Positions 7,611-18,064 of a DNA stretch of 64,000 bases are shown in pieces. Below the pieces are notes generated by a model. The model saw only the letters and a list, made by a program, of their open reading frames with translations, did not search any database and was not told the origin of the DNA. The DNA is from Psychrobacter sp. Pi2-52 (GTDB lineage Bacteria; Pseudomonadota; Gammaproteobacteria; Pseudomonadales; Moraxellaceae): assembly GCF_904846705.1 (NCBI RefSeq), contig NZ_CAJHBS010000001.1, forward strand, positions 124,001-188,000, written 5' to 3'. Each line of letters begins with the position of its first letter. Within the stretch, counting starts at the first letter, position 1. The translations under genes and the position numbers were made by a program.

Positions 7611-9548
7611 CTATGGGGTGATAAAAATCAATGCGAGGCGAATGGTATTGTAGTCAATGCTTTGCTTGAGATGATCATATATCGGACGCAGCTTGATGCT
7701 ACCGTCATCATTGAAGTCATTTGGATTATTGGCGACTTTAATGGCGACATAGGCATTACCTACGGCTGTCATCACCTCATCATCTGGACGCAGATGATCG
7801 CAGGCAAGACTCGGATCTTGTGATTTTAGGTCAGCAATGTGACGCATGATGGTCGACTGTGACAACTGACGCGCTTGTGATATCTCTGCAATGGTCAAAC
7901 TCTCTTCTAACAACACTCTGGTCGCAAGTAGAGTACTGTCTGATTTGTCAGAGACCTGATTGCCTAATTTCTGTTTTTTATCGATTTTCGCTTGCTGTTG
8001 TTCGCGGCGCTTCTTTTGTAGCGTGGCGTAAGCATCGATTACCGACTTGCTCAATGTCCCACCTGACTTCAGGACGAATTTTTCATGTGCCTGCTGCATG
8101 CTTTCTTCATCTAGCATCGCATAGTTGGCATCCGCTTCTTCAGACAGTACCAAAAACCGCTTGTCTGCGCCGCGTGCCAATGGATCAAGTTGCAGACTCA
8201 TGTCATTCATACCGAGCAGCTGTAGCCCAGATAGCGACTTGAGGCGTGACAATGCCACATAGCCTTGTCCCAATTCAAAAGTACGCGACAAATCGATTTC
8301 AGCCGCATCGAGGGTCATGCCCTGCGATTTATGAATGGTAATCGCCCATGCCAGACAGAGCGGCACTTGTAAGTAACTTGCTAGCACATCACCCGTTTCA
8401 TCTTCGATAATCCATTCTTCAGGCTCAGCGATGACCTCTCGTCCTGAATTAAGCCGCACGACAGGCATTTTTTGAGTCGTTGGTTTCTTCGACTTTGGTT
8501 TTTCTTTATCTTTCTTAGCAGCGGACTTTTTACCTTTTGTTGTTTTCTCACCAGCAGTATCCTCATCAACTTCATCGCTGCTATCGTCTTCGATTAACGC
8601 ATCATTACTATCTTTATCGTCTATTTTGACAGCAGCAAAACCAATCAACTCGCCCATCGTCCCGTTAGAGACACCAAGCTCGGCATTGTTTTTGATAAAC
8701 ATTACCTTGGCGCCGACTTTGAGAATCAGCTCGTCTTGGGTACGCACGGTCTTTTTTAGTGTCTCAACTAGCTTACTATCGCCTGTCGCCGTCGCTTCAA
8801 AACGCATCATCTCGCCATCTAGAGACGCCAGTTCTTTGTCATTGATTTTATTAACGTTGAGATTGTGGGTATATAGACGCGTACGCTTGATATCGACGCT
8901 TTGGTCATAAGTCGCTTCTAAAGCAGCAATCGCCTCAAAGGTCACTTCCTGACGGCGGATTTGATTAAGAATGTCATCCAAATCGAGACCGCCATTGGCT
9001 GCATCGCTGACTTGACGATGCTGCTCAGACAAGTAGCAAATATGGAACTTGGCATCGAGCCACGCCTCAGACATAAACGCGAACTTTTCACGATTCGTCT
9101 CACCTTTACTGCCAATCGGCGGTAACTGAAAAAAATCTCCTGCGACGACGACCTGAATACCGCCAAACGCTTTGTCATTTTTGCGAATATGCTTGAGCAC
9201 TTGGCTAACCAAATTGAGCTGCTTGGCATGTAGCATCGAAATCTCATCGATGACCAAAACTGCAGTATCTTTCAATCTGTCTGCTAAAAACTGCTTGCGT
9301 GATAAGGTGGACAAATCTCGATCAGTCAGCTCATCTTTGATACCGATACCTGACCAGCTATGAATCGTCGTGCCGTTCATATGCGTTGCGGCAATACCCG
9401 TACTGGCGGTCACCGCAACAGGGACACGGCGGGCGCGTAAATAATCGATGTATTGATTGAGAGTATAAGTCTTACCTGAACCTGCTGAGCCGGTCAAAAA
9501 GACGTTTTGACCTGTTTTTAGGATATCAAGAGCAGAAGATTGACGCAT
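7611..9548 (-). CDS. PIF1/RecD-like superfamily 1 helicase
   Basis: An ATP-dependent DNA helicase of 645 aa. Walker A GSAGSGKT (20-27), Walker B VLVIDEISM (98-105), GDFFQLPP motif III (137-144), and C-terminal motifs WAITIHKSQGMT (401-412) and VALSR (431-435) are intact, the order seen in PIF1-like proteins. A strongly charged low-complexity insert (about 308-361: acidic, then Lys-rich) interrupts domain 2. A C-terminal region (about 550-580) looks like a helix-turn-helix with IAEISQARQLSQSTIMRHI. The frame continues upstream to a TTG at 9632, but MRQSSALDIL begins where helicase homology begins. Likely roles are replication-fork or G-quadruplex maintenance. Confidence 0.85.
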   Translation of the reverse strand: MRQSSALDILKTGQNVFLTGSAGSGKTYTLNQYIDYLRARRVPVAVTASTGIAATHMNGTTIHSWSGIGIKDELTDRDLSTLSRKQFLADRLKDTAVLVIDEISMLHAKQLNLVSQVLKHIRKNDKAFGGIQVVVAGDFFQLPPIGSKGETNREKFAFMSEAWLDAKFHICYLSEQHRQVSDAANGGLDLDDILNQIRRQEVTFEAIAALEATYDQSVDIKRTRLYTHNLNVNKINDKELASLDGEMMRFEATATGDSKLVETLKKTVRTQDELILKVGAKVMFIKNNAELGVSNGTMGELIGFAAVKIDDKDSNDALIEDDSSDEVDEDTAGEKTTKGKKSAAKKDKEKPKSKKPTTQKMPVVRLNSGREVIAEPEEWIIEDETGDVLASYLQVPLCLAWAITIHKSQGMTLDAAEIDLSRTFELGQGYVALSRLKSLSGLQLLGMNDMSLQLDPLARGADKRFLVLSEEADANYAMLDEESMQQAHEKFVLKSGGTLSKSVIDAYATLQKKRREQQQAKIDKKQKLGNQVSDKSDSTLLATRVLLEESLTIAEISQARQLSQSTIMRHIADLKSQDPSLACDHLRPDDEVMTAVGNAYVAIKVANNPNDFNDDGSIKLRPIYDHLKQSIDYNTIRLALIFITP

Positions 9549-9874
9549 AGATCCAAACCAACCAATATTATGAAGAAGAAATAGTACAAAAAGAAAGCCG
9601 CCATGATTAATCCAGTAACCATAGCAAGCCAAAGTAGATGCTCACAATTATAACAGCTGCATACTGTTTGCGAACCATTTTAACCGACTCATATCACATA
9701 ACTTAAAGTTATACGATACAAAATATATCATTATAAAAAGTCATTATCGTTCTGCTAAAAAGCTCAGTACGATAGGATGATAACTTGGTTAGGAAGACCA
9801 AGAATGTATTTTTAAATGGTCATACGTAAGTAACCATATTTTAAATAACCATAATACACAACAAGGAGTGGTTA
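9549..9874. other. Divergent spacer before aldehyde dehydrogenase
   Basis: Holds a small inverted repeat (CTTGGT at 9784-9789, ACCAAG at 9797-9802) and a direct repeat TAACCATA at 9831-9838 and 9846-9853, spaced 15 bp. These are possible regulator contacts near the dehydrogenase promoter. I see no small gene. Confidence 0.4.
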
Positions 9875-11401
9875 ATGTTATACGCTTATCCCAATACTGA
9901 AAACAGTCCCGTCCAATTCCGCGAAAAATACGATAACTTTATTAATGGTGAGTGGACCCCTCCTGTCGATGGCGAGTACTTTGACAACCCAAGCCCTATC
10001 GATGGTAAAACCATTTGCCAAGTCGCCCGTTCAAAAGAAGCAGATATCGAAAAAGCCCTAGATGCCGCGCATGCTGCTAAAGACGCTTGGGGCAAAACCA
10101 GCGTCGCTGAACGTGCCAATTTATTATTAAAAATCGCAGATAGCATGGAAGCTAACTTAGAAGCGATCGCTATTGCTGAATGCTACGAAAACGGCAAGCC
10201 TGTGCGCGAAACCTTAATGGCAGATATTCCACTAGCCATCGACCAATTCCGTTATTTCGCCAGTGCCATCCGCGCCCAAGAAGGCGGTATAAGCCAAATT
10301 GATGAAGACACTGTTGCTTATCATTTCCATGAGCCGCTTGGCGTTGTCGGGCAGATTATCCCATGGAACTTCCCTATTCTAATGGCAGTATGGAAAATCG
10401 CCCCTGCTCTAGCCGCTGGTAACTGTATCGTCATGAAACCTGCTGAGCAAACGCCTGCCTCTATACTATATATGTTAGAAGCAATCGGTATCGCTGACAT
10501 TTTACCTAAGGGCGTGTTAAACATCGTCAATGGCTTTGGTGTCGAAGCTGGTAAACCACTTGCCTCAAACCCTCGTATCAACAAAGTAGCCTTCACTGGT
10601 GAGACCACAACGGGTCGTCTTATCATGCAGTACGCCAGCGAAAACATCATTCCAGTGACGCTAGAGCTTGGCGGAAAAAGCCCAAATATCTTCTTTGCTG
10701 ATGTCATGGACGAAGACGATGACTTCTTGGACAAAGCGGTCGAAGGCCTAGTCATGTTTGCCTTAAACCAAGGTGAAGTCTGTACTTGCCCATCACGTGC
10801 GCTCGTACACGAAAGCATCTATGACGAATTTATCAAACGCTGTATCGCTCGTGTCGAAGCCATCAAAATGGGTAACCCACTAGATACTGAGACCATGATT
10901 GGCGCGCAAGCCAGCTCAGATCAGTTAGAGAAGATTTTATCTTATCTTGATATCGGTAAAAAAGAAGGCGCAAAAGTCCTAGTCGGTGGCGATCAAGCCA
11001 AACACGATGGCGACCTAGCAGACGGCTATTATGTTAAGCCAACTATCTTTGAAGGTACCAATGACATGCGCGTGTTCCAAGAAGAAATCTTTGGACCTGT
11101 GCTCGCTGTCACCACCTTTAAAGACGACGAAGAAGCCATGCAAATTGCCAACGATACCCTATATGGTCTAGGCGCTGGCGTTTGGACACGTAGTGTACAT
11201 AAAGCCTATCGTTTCGGACGTGGTATCCAAGCGGGCCGCGTATGGACCAACTGCTATCACCTATATCCATCACACGCTGCATTCGGTGGCTATAAGCAAT
11301 CAGGTATCGGCCGCGAAAACCATCTGATGATGCTCGATCATTATCAGCAAACCAAAAACATGCTGGTTTCGTACAGCCCTAAAAAAATGGGTTTCTTCTA
11401 A
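9875..11401 (+). CDS. NAD-dependent acetaldehyde dehydrogenase, ExaC-like
   Basis: A 508-aa aldehyde dehydrogenase of the ExaC/AldB subgroup, oxidising acetaldehyde to acetate. Recognisable features: [17 protein letters not shown] N-terminus, IIPWNFP (161-167), Glu264 in LELGGKSP, catalytic Cys303 in [11 protein letters not shown] (the CxC pattern is typical of the subgroup), and [12 protein letters not shown] near the C-terminus. AAGGAG lies seven bases before the ATG. It is followed by a DUF779 gene, its usual neighbour, and a GMC alcohol dehydrogenase, pointing to ethanol or other alcohol oxidation feeding the glyoxylate shunt encoded elsewhere in the window. Confidence 0.9.
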   Translation: MLYAYPNTENSPVQFREKYDNFINGEWTPPVDGEYFDNPSPIDGKTICQVARSKEADIEKALDAAHAAKDAWGKTSVAERANLLLKIADSMEANLEAIAIAECYENGKPVRETLMADIPLAIDQFRYFASAIRAQEGGISQIDEDTVAYHFHEPLGVVGQIIPWNFPILMAVWKIAPALAAGNCIVMKPAEQTPASILYMLEAIGIADILPKGVLNIVNGFGVEAGKPLASNPRINKVAFTGETTTGRLIMQYASENIIPVTLELGGKSPNIFFADVMDEDDDFLDKAVEGLVMFALNQGEVCTCPSRALVHESIYDEFIKRCIARVEAIKMGNPLDTETMIGAQASSDQLEKILSYLDIGKKEGAKVLVGGDQAKHDGDLADGYYVKPTIFEGTNDMRVFQEEIFGPVLAVTTFKDDEEAMQIANDTLYGLGAGVWTRSVHKAYRFGRGIQAGRVWTNCYHLYPSHAAFGGYKQSGIGRENHLMMLDHYQQTKNMLVSYSPKKMGFF

Positions 11402-11557
11402 TCTAACCTGTGAACGCATGACAGTACTTAGAAAACAAATGCAATCTGTCGCAAGATAGGTTGCATTTTCACTTTAAGAAGTCGTAAAAAGCCACGTTTT
11501 GAATAATAGCTTTTTAGAATAGTATGTTTTTCGACACTGATAGCATAGGAGTTGAGT

Positions 11558-11884
11558 ATGAAAATTACAGCAACAGAGTCTTGTAAAGCGTTAATTGAGC
11601 TATTGAAATCCAAGCACGGTGAGCTGATGTTTCATCAATCAGGTGGCTGCTGCGATGGTAGCTCACCCATGTGCTATCCATTAGGAGAGTTCAAAGTGGG
11701 TGGTCAGGATGTGTTGGTTGGTGAGCTTGCTGGCTGTCCATTTTATATGGGTAAGGCACAGTACAATTTATGGCAGCATACCGATCTCACTATTGATGTC
11801 GTCAATGGTCGCGGTGCGAGCTTTTCGTTAGAAATCCCTGAAGGCAAACGCTTTATCGTACGCTCAGAAATCTGTGCGATATAA
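11558..11884 (+). CDS. DUF779 family protein
   Basis: A 108-aa cytoplasmic protein of unknown activity that is commonly encoded next to acetaldehyde dehydrogenase. Cysteines are grouped in GGCCDGSSPMCYP (about 30-42) and AGCPFYMG (about 58-65), suggesting metal binding or a redox role. The frame can be read from a TTG six bases upstream, but AGGAG ends exactly at that TTG, so the ATG (MKITATES) with normal spacing is the start. The known association suggests assistance to the dehydrogenase; the mechanism is not known to me. Confidence 0.88.
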   Translation: MKITATESCKALIELLKSKHGELMFHQSGGCCDGSSPMCYPLGEFKVGGQDVLVGELAGCPFYMGKAQYNLWQHTDLTIDVVNGRGASFSLEIPEGKRFIVRSEICAI

Positions 11885-12074
11885 GGACGTTTGGTGCAAA
11901 ACTAGGTAGCATTAATTTTAAATAATGTACCGAATATAACAGTCTTAGCTTGTCCTATTATATTGGCGCAAACAGATACCGCAGAGTCATTTTTATTTTA
12001 TTATTTCAGCAAAATAATAGTTACTGTAAAGCGTACCCTATTTTAATTAGCATGGATGCTATAAGGAATATGAA

Positions 12075-13703
12075 ATGGAATTTGACACAACATTTGACTA
12101 TGTCATCGTCGGTGGTGGATCAGCAGGTTGCGTGCTTGCCAGCCGTCTCACTGAAAACCCAAATATCAGTGTCTGTTTATTAGAGTACGGCGGTGATGGC
12201 AAAGATCTAGCAGTACGTGTGCCTGCCGGACTGATTCTGATGGTTCCTGGCAAACCACTTAAATTGAATAACTGGTGCTTTCACACCACCCCGCAAGAGC
12301 ACCTTAATAACCGTAAAGGTTTTCAGCCACGTGGACAATGTCTGGGCGGCTCATCAGCTATCAATGCCATGATCTATACGCGTGGTAGTAAGCTAGATTA
12401 TGAGCGCTGGGTAGAGCAAGGCTGTACTGACTGGGGATTTGACGATGTACTGCCCTACTTTATCAAAGCTGAAAACAACGTTCGTGGTAGCGATGATCTA
12501 CATGGTGATAGCGGGCCGCTGCATGTTAGCGACCTACTCAGTCCACGAGACATCTCCAAAGCATTCGTAGAAGCTGCGATTGCCAATGGCCTAGATCATA
12601 ACACCGACTTTAATAGCGAAAAGCAAGACGGTACAGGATTGTATCAAGTCACTCATTTCCATGGCGAAAAACAAGGCCAACGCTGCTCTGCTGCGGCCGC
12701 CTATCTACATCCCGTACAACACCGCTCCAACCTAACTGTCATCACTCATGCGCAGGCTAACCGCGTCATTATCGAAGACAATCAAGCGACAGGCGTCGTC
12801 TACGAAAAAGACGGTGTCGAACATACTGTCACGGCGCGTCATGAAGTCCTACTATCAGGTGGCGCGTTTGGTTCACCCAAAGTTCTGATGCTCTCAGGTA
12901 TCGGCCCTGCAGAGCATTTGCAGTCTCATGGTATTGATGTGGTGGTAGATGCACCTGAAGTCGGTGGTAATTTGCAGGATCATTTAGACGTCGTCTTTGA
13001 TTATGAGGTCAATACTACTGACGTCATCGGTATTGGCATGGCATCGATTTCGACATTGACCAAAAGTATTCGGCAGTGGAGAAAGGACGGTACAGGGCTG
13101 CTGTCAACAAACTATGCAGAGGCAGGTGCTTTCTTTAGCGTCGGTGATGACCCAAAAGAGTGGCCAAATACTCAGCTGCACTTTGTCATCTCACGCGTGA
13201 TCGAGCACGGTCGCGATCTCAGACGCGGATTTGCTGTCTCTTGTCACAGTTGCTACTTACGACCTGAAAGTCGAGGTACTGTCAGGTTGGACTCAGCCGA
13301 CCCTTCTGATGCTGTCTTGATCGATCCAAACTATCTGTCGCATCCAAAAGACGTAGAGTATATGGTAGCTGGTGCCGAGCGTACTCGAGCCATCATGCAA
13401 GAGTCCGCACTCGCTAAATACATTACTGAAGACTACCCTGCCCCTTACCTCGAAAAAGACGGCATGCTCGGCTATATCAGAAATAAGTCAGATACCATCT
13501 ATCACCCAGTAGGCACTTGCCGCATGGGCTCAGATGACAGTTCTGTGGTTGATTTGGAATTAAAGGTACGAGGTGTGAGCGGACTACGAGTTATCGACGC
13601 TTCAGTGATGCCAACGCTTATTAGCGCCAATACCAATGCGCCAACTATTATGATTGCCGAAAAAATAGCCGATCTCATTAAGGCGAATCATAGCCCTGTT
13701 TAA
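12075..13703 (+). CDS. GMC-family alcohol dehydrogenase (AlkJ/BetA-like)
   Basis: An FAD-dependent oxidoreductase of 542 aa. N-terminal [16 protein letters not shown] (about 10-25) is the FAD-binding motif. The GMC signature [18 protein letters not shown] lies near 90-107, a second GMC signature [18 protein letters not shown] near 260-277, and the C-terminal [10 protein letters not shown] contains the catalytic His. It is a paralogue of the partial betA at the window start, but not beside betB. Next to acetaldehyde dehydrogenase it most likely oxidises primary alcohols at the membrane, passing electrons to quinone. AAGGA is seven bases before the ATG. Confidence 0.87.
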   Translation: MEFDTTFDYVIVGGGSAGCVLASRLTENPNISVCLLEYGGDGKDLAVRVPAGLILMVPGKPLKLNNWCFHTTPQEHLNNRKGFQPRGQCLGGSSAINAMIYTRGSKLDYERWVEQGCTDWGFDDVLPYFIKAENNVRGSDDLHGDSGPLHVSDLLSPRDISKAFVEAAIANGLDHNTDFNSEKQDGTGLYQVTHFHGEKQGQRCSAAAAYLHPVQHRSNLTVITHAQANRVIIEDNQATGVVYEKDGVEHTVTARHEVLLSGGAFGSPKVLMLSGIGPAEHLQSHGIDVVVDAPEVGGNLQDHLDVVFDYEVNTTDVIGIGMASISTLTKSIRQWRKDGTGLLSTNYAEAGAFFSVGDDPKEWPNTQLHFVISRVIEHGRDLRRGFAVSCHSCYLRPESRGTVRLDSADPSDAVLIDPNYLSHPKDVEYMVAGAERTRAIMQESALAKYITEDYPAPYLEKDGMLGYIRNKSDTIYHPVGTCRMGSDDSSVVDLELKVRGVSGLRVIDASVMPTLISANTNAPTIMIAEKIADLIKANHSPV

Positions 13704-14162
13704 TGCTGCGTTGGGCAAACAGATTATAGTTAATTACTTCAAAGAGACATAACTTTATTATTTCTAATTGTTTACACTTAGTAAAATTGTAACTGGTTAG
13801 CAATTTAAAAGTGTGTCTCTTTGCTACTTAGAGTGAATAAACATAAAGCCATAGAATTTAGTATTTAATATCTTATTGATGCTAAATACGGCAAAATTGT
13901 GCAATTTTTATCAAAATTAGTCTATTTATCGCTTGCATTATCACAGATTAAGAGAGTATATTCGAACGACTTATTTATATTTTTAGTTTCTATCTATATA
14001 ATTTAAAGTTATAACAAGCTTTAATATGTTTTATTTTGTATATATAAAATACTGCATAGATAGATACTTTAGAGGTCACTAAACGCTTTCTCATCGTATT
14101 CATGATCGAGTACGAACATATGGATACATGAGTACCTACCTACCATTACATAGGATGTAATA
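13704..14162. other. AT-rich spacer upstream of the peptide transporter
   Basis: Contains an imperfect hairpin candidate (GTATTTA at 13861-13867 with TAAATAC at 13883-13889). It must carry the dppA promoter, which I cannot place firmly. No small coding region with a credible ribosome-binding site is seen. Confidence 0.4.
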
Positions 14163-15803
14163 ATGCAAAAATCACTCTTCAAACTTACGATGTTGGCGAC
14201 GTTTGTCTTAGGTATCAGCGCCTGTAGTGGAGACAACAAAACTACCGACGACTCTGCTGCTAGCTCAGACGCTAAAGCCGCCAAAACATTGCTCTATTGC
14301 TCAGAAGGTAGCCCTGCTGGATTCGATCCAGCGCAATATACTTCAGGTACGGATTTTGATGCGAGTGCCTTCCCTATTTATAATGGCTTGGTAGAATTCA
14401 AAAGAGCGGAAACTGAGATTCAACCAGGGTTAGCTGAGAGCTGGGATATTAGCGAAGACGGCAAGACTTATACCTTTAATCTACGCAAAGGGGTTAAATT
14501 CGGTACAACTGATTACTTTACTCCGACTCGCGATTTCAACGCGGATGACATTGTCTTTACGCTAGAACGTATCACTGACCCAGACTTTGAATTTAACAAA
14601 GCTTATCCTGCTGAATTCCCATATTCGGTCGGCATGGGACTACCTGATATCATCTCTAATATTGAAAAGGTTGACGACTATACGGTAAAGATTACCCTTA
14701 GCGAAACCAATGCACCGTTCCTACAGAACCTAGCAATGCCTTTTGCTTATATTGGTTCTGCTGAGTACGCAGATCAATTGCTAGCCTCTGGTAATGCTGC
14801 TGATATCAATACTAAGCCCGTCGGTACTGGACCTTTCGTCTTTACCTCGTACCAAAAAGATGCGCAAATTCGTTATACCAAAAACCCAGATTATTGGAAC
14901 AAAGACGACATTTATATCGACAACCTAGTGTTTGTTATTACTAAAGACTCAGCAGTTCGTGCTCAGAAAGTGCAAGCTGGCGAATGTCATGTGTCCGCTT
15001 ATCCAAAACCTGCCGAAATCGAATCTGTCAAAAAATCAGGTAAAGCCACCGTTCTGGATCAGCCTGGCTTCAACGTCGGCTATGTCGGTTACAACGTAGA
15101 AAAACCTCAACTGAGCGATCTTAAAGTGCGTCAAGCATTAGATATGGCGATCAACAAAGACGCTATTATTAACGCGGTTTATCAGAGCGAAGGCCTCAAA
15201 GCAACCAACCCAATGCCGCCAACGCAGTGGGGCTATGACGAGTCACTTAAAGATGCGCCTTACGATGTTGAAAAAGCAAAAGCACTGATCAAAGAAGCTG
15301 GCGCGGATAACCTTTCTATCAATCTATGGTATATGCCAGTTCAGCGTCCATACAACCCAAATGCCAAGCTAATGGCTGAAATGCTGCAAGCAGATTGGGC
15401 GAAGATTGGCGTCGATACCAAGCTTGTGACTTATGAGTGGGGCGAGTACCTCAAGCGCGCTGCTAAAGGCGAGCCTGATGTCATTCTAGCAGGTTGGACT
15501 GGCGATAATGGTGATCCAGACAACTGGCTTGGTTCGTTATTGTCTTGTGACGCGGTCGGTGGTAACAATTACTCGCGCTGGTGTAATAAAGACTTCGATA
15601 GTTTAGTGACCAATGCCCGTCAGATTAACAATCAAGATGAGCGTGTCAGCGAATATGAGCAAGCTCAGCAGATATTCAAAGAACAGCTTCCTTGGACAAC
15701 AATGGCACACTCGGTAGTGACCGTATTCACCGCACCAAACGTGGTCGATTATAAAATCAGCCCACTTGGCTCAATACGCTTCGATGGTGTAAAAGTTGAA
15801 TAA
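14163..15803 (+). CDS. dppA: Peptide ABC transporter substrate-binding lipoprotein (DppA-like)
   Basis: Family 5 solute-binding protein, 546 aa, anchored in the periplasm by a lipid. The signal peptide ends in GISAC (lipidated Cys at about 21). The mature part has the family hallmarks: LYCSEGSPAGFDPAQ, LAESWDISEDGKTYTFNLRKGVKF (about 90-113) and a C-terminal peptide-binding lobe. It is first of five genes forming a full dipeptide/oligopeptide importer. Lipidation instead of free secretion differs from E. coli DppA and is common in Moraxellaceae-type proteins. A dipeptide versus oligopeptide or haem preference cannot be read from sequence. Confidence 0.9.
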   Translation: MQKSLFKLTMLATFVLGISACSGDNKTTDDSAASSDAKAAKTLLYCSEGSPAGFDPAQYTSGTDFDASAFPIYNGLVEFKRAETEIQPGLAESWDISEDGKTYTFNLRKGVKFGTTDYFTPTRDFNADDIVFTLERITDPDFEFNKAYPAEFPYSVGMGLPDIISNIEKVDDYTVKITLSETNAPFLQNLAMPFAYIGSAEYADQLLASGNAADINTKPVGTGPFVFTSYQKDAQIRYTKNPDYWNKDDIYIDNLVFVITKDSAVRAQKVQAGECHVSAYPKPAEIESVKKSGKATVLDQPGFNVGYVGYNVEKPQLSDLKVRQALDMAINKDAIINAVYQSEGLKATNPMPPTQWGYDESLKDAPYDVEKAKALIKEAGADNLSINLWYMPVQRPYNPNAKLMAEMLQADWAKIGVDTKLVTYEWGEYLKRAAKGEPDVILAGWTGDNGDPDNWLGSLLSCDAVGGNNYSRWCNKDFDSLVTNARQINNQDERVSEYEQAQQIFKEQLPWTTMAHSVVTVFTAPNVVDYKISPLGSIRFDGVKVE

Positions 15804-15851
15804 CCTTGACTGATTAATTCCGTTACGATATTCGCGATTTATTCATTTTAT

Positions 15852-15910
15852 TCATTCATATAAGTGCGGCTGGGTCAGATACTCTGCTCCAGCCGCACTT
15901 ATATGAATGA
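15852..15910. repeat. Large perfect hairpin between dppA and dppB
   Basis: Two 22-bp arms (15852-15873 and 15889-15910) are exact inverse complements around a 15-nt centre that itself contains CAGA/TCTG. There is no T run after it, so it is more likely an mRNA-stabilising or attenuating element than a simple terminator. It could let the binding protein be made in excess over the permease, like the hairpin after malE. Confidence 0.8.
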
Positions 15911-15998
15911 TATGAACAATATGAATTAAGCGCTTTGTCACGGATCTCTTGATCATCGCTAATACTCTAATCATTGAACCACAACTATTGAGCAGCCC

Positions 15999-17015
15999 AT
16001 GCTACTTTATATTCTGCGTCGTATTGCCATTTTAATACCCGTCTATCTTGGCTTAACGCTATCCACTTTTACTCTGATTCGTCTCGTACCTGGAGATGCG
16101 GTTGAAATTATGATGGGTGAGCGTATGGTCGATCCAGAGCTACATGCTCGTGCCCTAGAAAGGCTAGGATTAGACAAACCGCTCGTTGCCCAGTATTGGG
16201 ATTATTTGACTGGTATCTTAACAGGTGATTTTGGTCAGTCCTTTCGTACTCGTACGCCCGTATTACAAGACTTTTTTGCCCACTTTGTTCCGACTTTAGA
16301 GTTGGCATTATGCGCTATTGTCATCGCTAGTGTCATTGGTGTTAGCTTAGGCATCTTTGCTGCCTTGCGCCGTGGTACATGGATTGATTACACCCTCATG
16401 TCAGGCGCGTTGGCAGGCTACTCTATGCCTATCTATTTATTAGGTCCCATCCTGACTGGTATCTTCGCTCATTATTTAGGTCTACTGCCCGTCGCTGGGG
16501 TGATATCTGTCGCACAGTTTTTAGATGTGCAACCACTGTATGGGTCATGGTTACTCGGCTCACTAAGCTCAGGAGAGCCTGGCGCGTTTTGGAACGTGGT
16601 CAAACACTTTATATTGCCCTCTATAGCCTTATCGACCATTCCGTTAGCGATGATTGCACGGATGACACGCTCTGCGATGCTAGAGGTGTTAGATGAGGAT
16701 TATGTGCGTACAGCACGAGCCAAAGGCTTATCTCCACGCCGAGTAATACTGGTTCATGTCATGCGTAACGCCTTGATTACTGTGGTTACCGTCGTTGGCC
16801 TACAGATGGCGACATTACTCGCAGGTGCCATTATTACCGAGACTATCTTTAGTTGGCCAGGCGTTGGTAATTGGCTACTCGATGGGTTTTTCACTCGTGA
16901 CTACCCTATTGTACAAAATGGTATTTTATTGGTCGCCACCGCTCTGATTTTGGTTAGTTTATTTATTGATATTTTGTATGGTCTGATCAATCCACGTATT
17001 CGCCATACTTCTTAA
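15999..17015 (+). CDS. dppB: Peptide ABC transporter permease (DppB-like)
   Basis: Inner-membrane permease of 338 aa with the typical N-terminal MLLYILRRIAILIPVYLGL start, six predicted helices, and the EAA loop ARAKGLSPRRVILVHVMRNALI (about 245-266) that contacts the ATPases. It forms the pore with the next gene product. Spacing to dppC is 133 bp, longer than the rest of the operon, but no terminator is visible. Confidence 0.92.
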   Translation: MLLYILRRIAILIPVYLGLTLSTFTLIRLVPGDAVEIMMGERMVDPELHARALERLGLDKPLVAQYWDYLTGILTGDFGQSFRTRTPVLQDFFAHFVPTLELALCAIVIASVIGVSLGIFAALRRGTWIDYTLMSGALAGYSMPIYLLGPILTGIFAHYLGLLPVAGVISVAQFLDVQPLYGSWLLGSLSSGEPGAFWNVVKHFILPSIALSTIPLAMIARMTRSAMLEVLDEDYVRTARAKGLSPRRVILVHVMRNALITVVTVVGLQMATLLAGAIITETIFSWPGVGNWLLDGFFTRDYPIVQNGILLVATALILVSLFIDILYGLINPRIRHTS

Positions 17016-17148
17016 TTTAACATTAATAAATACTCACATTATAAATAGTGATGATTAGCGCTCAAGTGAAGTTTTAGCAATGCTTAGTACTTTTTTATGA
17101 ATAAGATTCTAAAAAATGTCACTGCGCTAGCCACTATAGGAAATGCTC

Positions 17149-18063
17149 ATGAAGCCTTCTGTTCTCCCCTCTGATGTCAATCTGATGGCAGCCACACCGC
17201 CGTCATCTTGGCAGCTATTTTTATCGACGTTCTGCCGAAACAAAGGCGCCGTGATTGGTTTTATCGTACTGGCATTGATGGTTCTAGTTGCCATACTTGC
17301 GCCTGCTATTGCCCCTCACGATCCTTATGAGCTGTTCACCGGTCAAGAGCAATTGCCACCTGCCTTTTTAGATGGCGGCAATGCGATGTTTTGGCTAGGC
17401 ACTGATGATGCAGGCCGAGATACATTGTCTCGAGTGATGTATGGCGCGCGTTATTCGTTGTTTATCGGTCTAAGCGCGACAACTCTAGCGATGTTGGTTG
17501 GTATTTCTTTAGGTCTGAGTGCAGCATTTTGGCCAAAGGTCTGGGGCAAAGCGGTCATGTTGGTCAATGATATCCTGATGTCATATCCGAGCTTGCTATT
17601 GGCGATTATCATTGCCGCTATCTTAGGGCCATCTATGACCAATACGATTATTACGATCGCACTGGTCTGTACACCGCCTTTTATTCGTCTGACTCGTGCC
17701 ACAGCAATGGTAGAGCTACAACGTGAGTATTTTATTGCCTCACAAGTGATGGGCGCTGGCGTGCTCAGATTGTTGTTTATCACCATTTTGCCCAACTGTA
17801 TGGCACCGCTTATCGTACAGGCAACGATGATTTTTTCTTCTGCTATTTTAGAAGCAGGTGCGATTGGTTTCTTAGGCTTTGGCGTACAGCCACCTGATGC
17901 CGAATGGGGCGCGATGCTAGGTACGGCACGTCAATATATTCAAAGTAATGTTTGGCTAGCAATCTGGCCGGGTGTCGCTATTTTCTTGGCTGCACTATCG
18001 ATTAACCTGACTGGTGATGGCCTGCGTGACGCGCTCGATCCCAAATTAAAGCAGGTGACCTAA
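17149..18063 (+). CDS. dppC: Peptide ABC transporter permease (DppC-like)
   Basis: Second permease subunit, about 304 aa, with an N-terminal cytoplasmic segment before the first helix, [22 protein letters not shown] (the DppC/OppC hallmark) and an EAA loop near the C-terminus. Two ATG codons lie six bases apart; AGGA is seven bases before the second (17149), so that one is chosen. It is followed with one intervening base by dppD. Confidence 0.92.
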   Translation: MKPSVLPSDVNLMAATPPSSWQLFLSTFCRNKGAVIGFIVLALMVLVAILAPAIAPHDPYELFTGQEQLPPAFLDGGNAMFWLGTDDAGRDTLSRVMYGARYSLFIGLSATTLAMLVGISLGLSAAFWPKVWGKAVMLVNDILMSYPSLLLAIIIAAILGPSMTNTIITIALVCTPPFIRLTRATAMVELQREYFIASQVMGAGVLRLLFITILPNCMAPLIVQATMIFSSAILEAGAIGFLGFGVQPPDAEWGAMLGTARQYIQSNVWLAIWPGVAIFLAALSINLTGDGLRDALDPKLKQVT

Positions 18064-18064
18064 G

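Noticed and set aside
9549..9632. Upstream extension of the helicase to a TTG codon
   Set aside because: Hydrophobic unrelated sequence; helicase homology starts at the ATG at 9548.
10321..10818. 165-codon minus-strand frame inside the acetaldehyde dehydrogenase gene
   Set aside because: Antisense shadow of a highly conserved gene with biased codon use; no ribosome-binding site.
12075..13703. A second choline dehydrogenase
   Set aside because: GMC family is certain, but the neighbours are acetaldehyde dehydrogenase and DUF779, not bet genes; alcohol oxidation fits better.
15861..15870. AAGTGCGG inside the dpp hairpin resembles the Haemophilus DNA-uptake core
   Set aside because: I noticed only this one inverted pair in the window; uptake sequences would recur every few kilobases.
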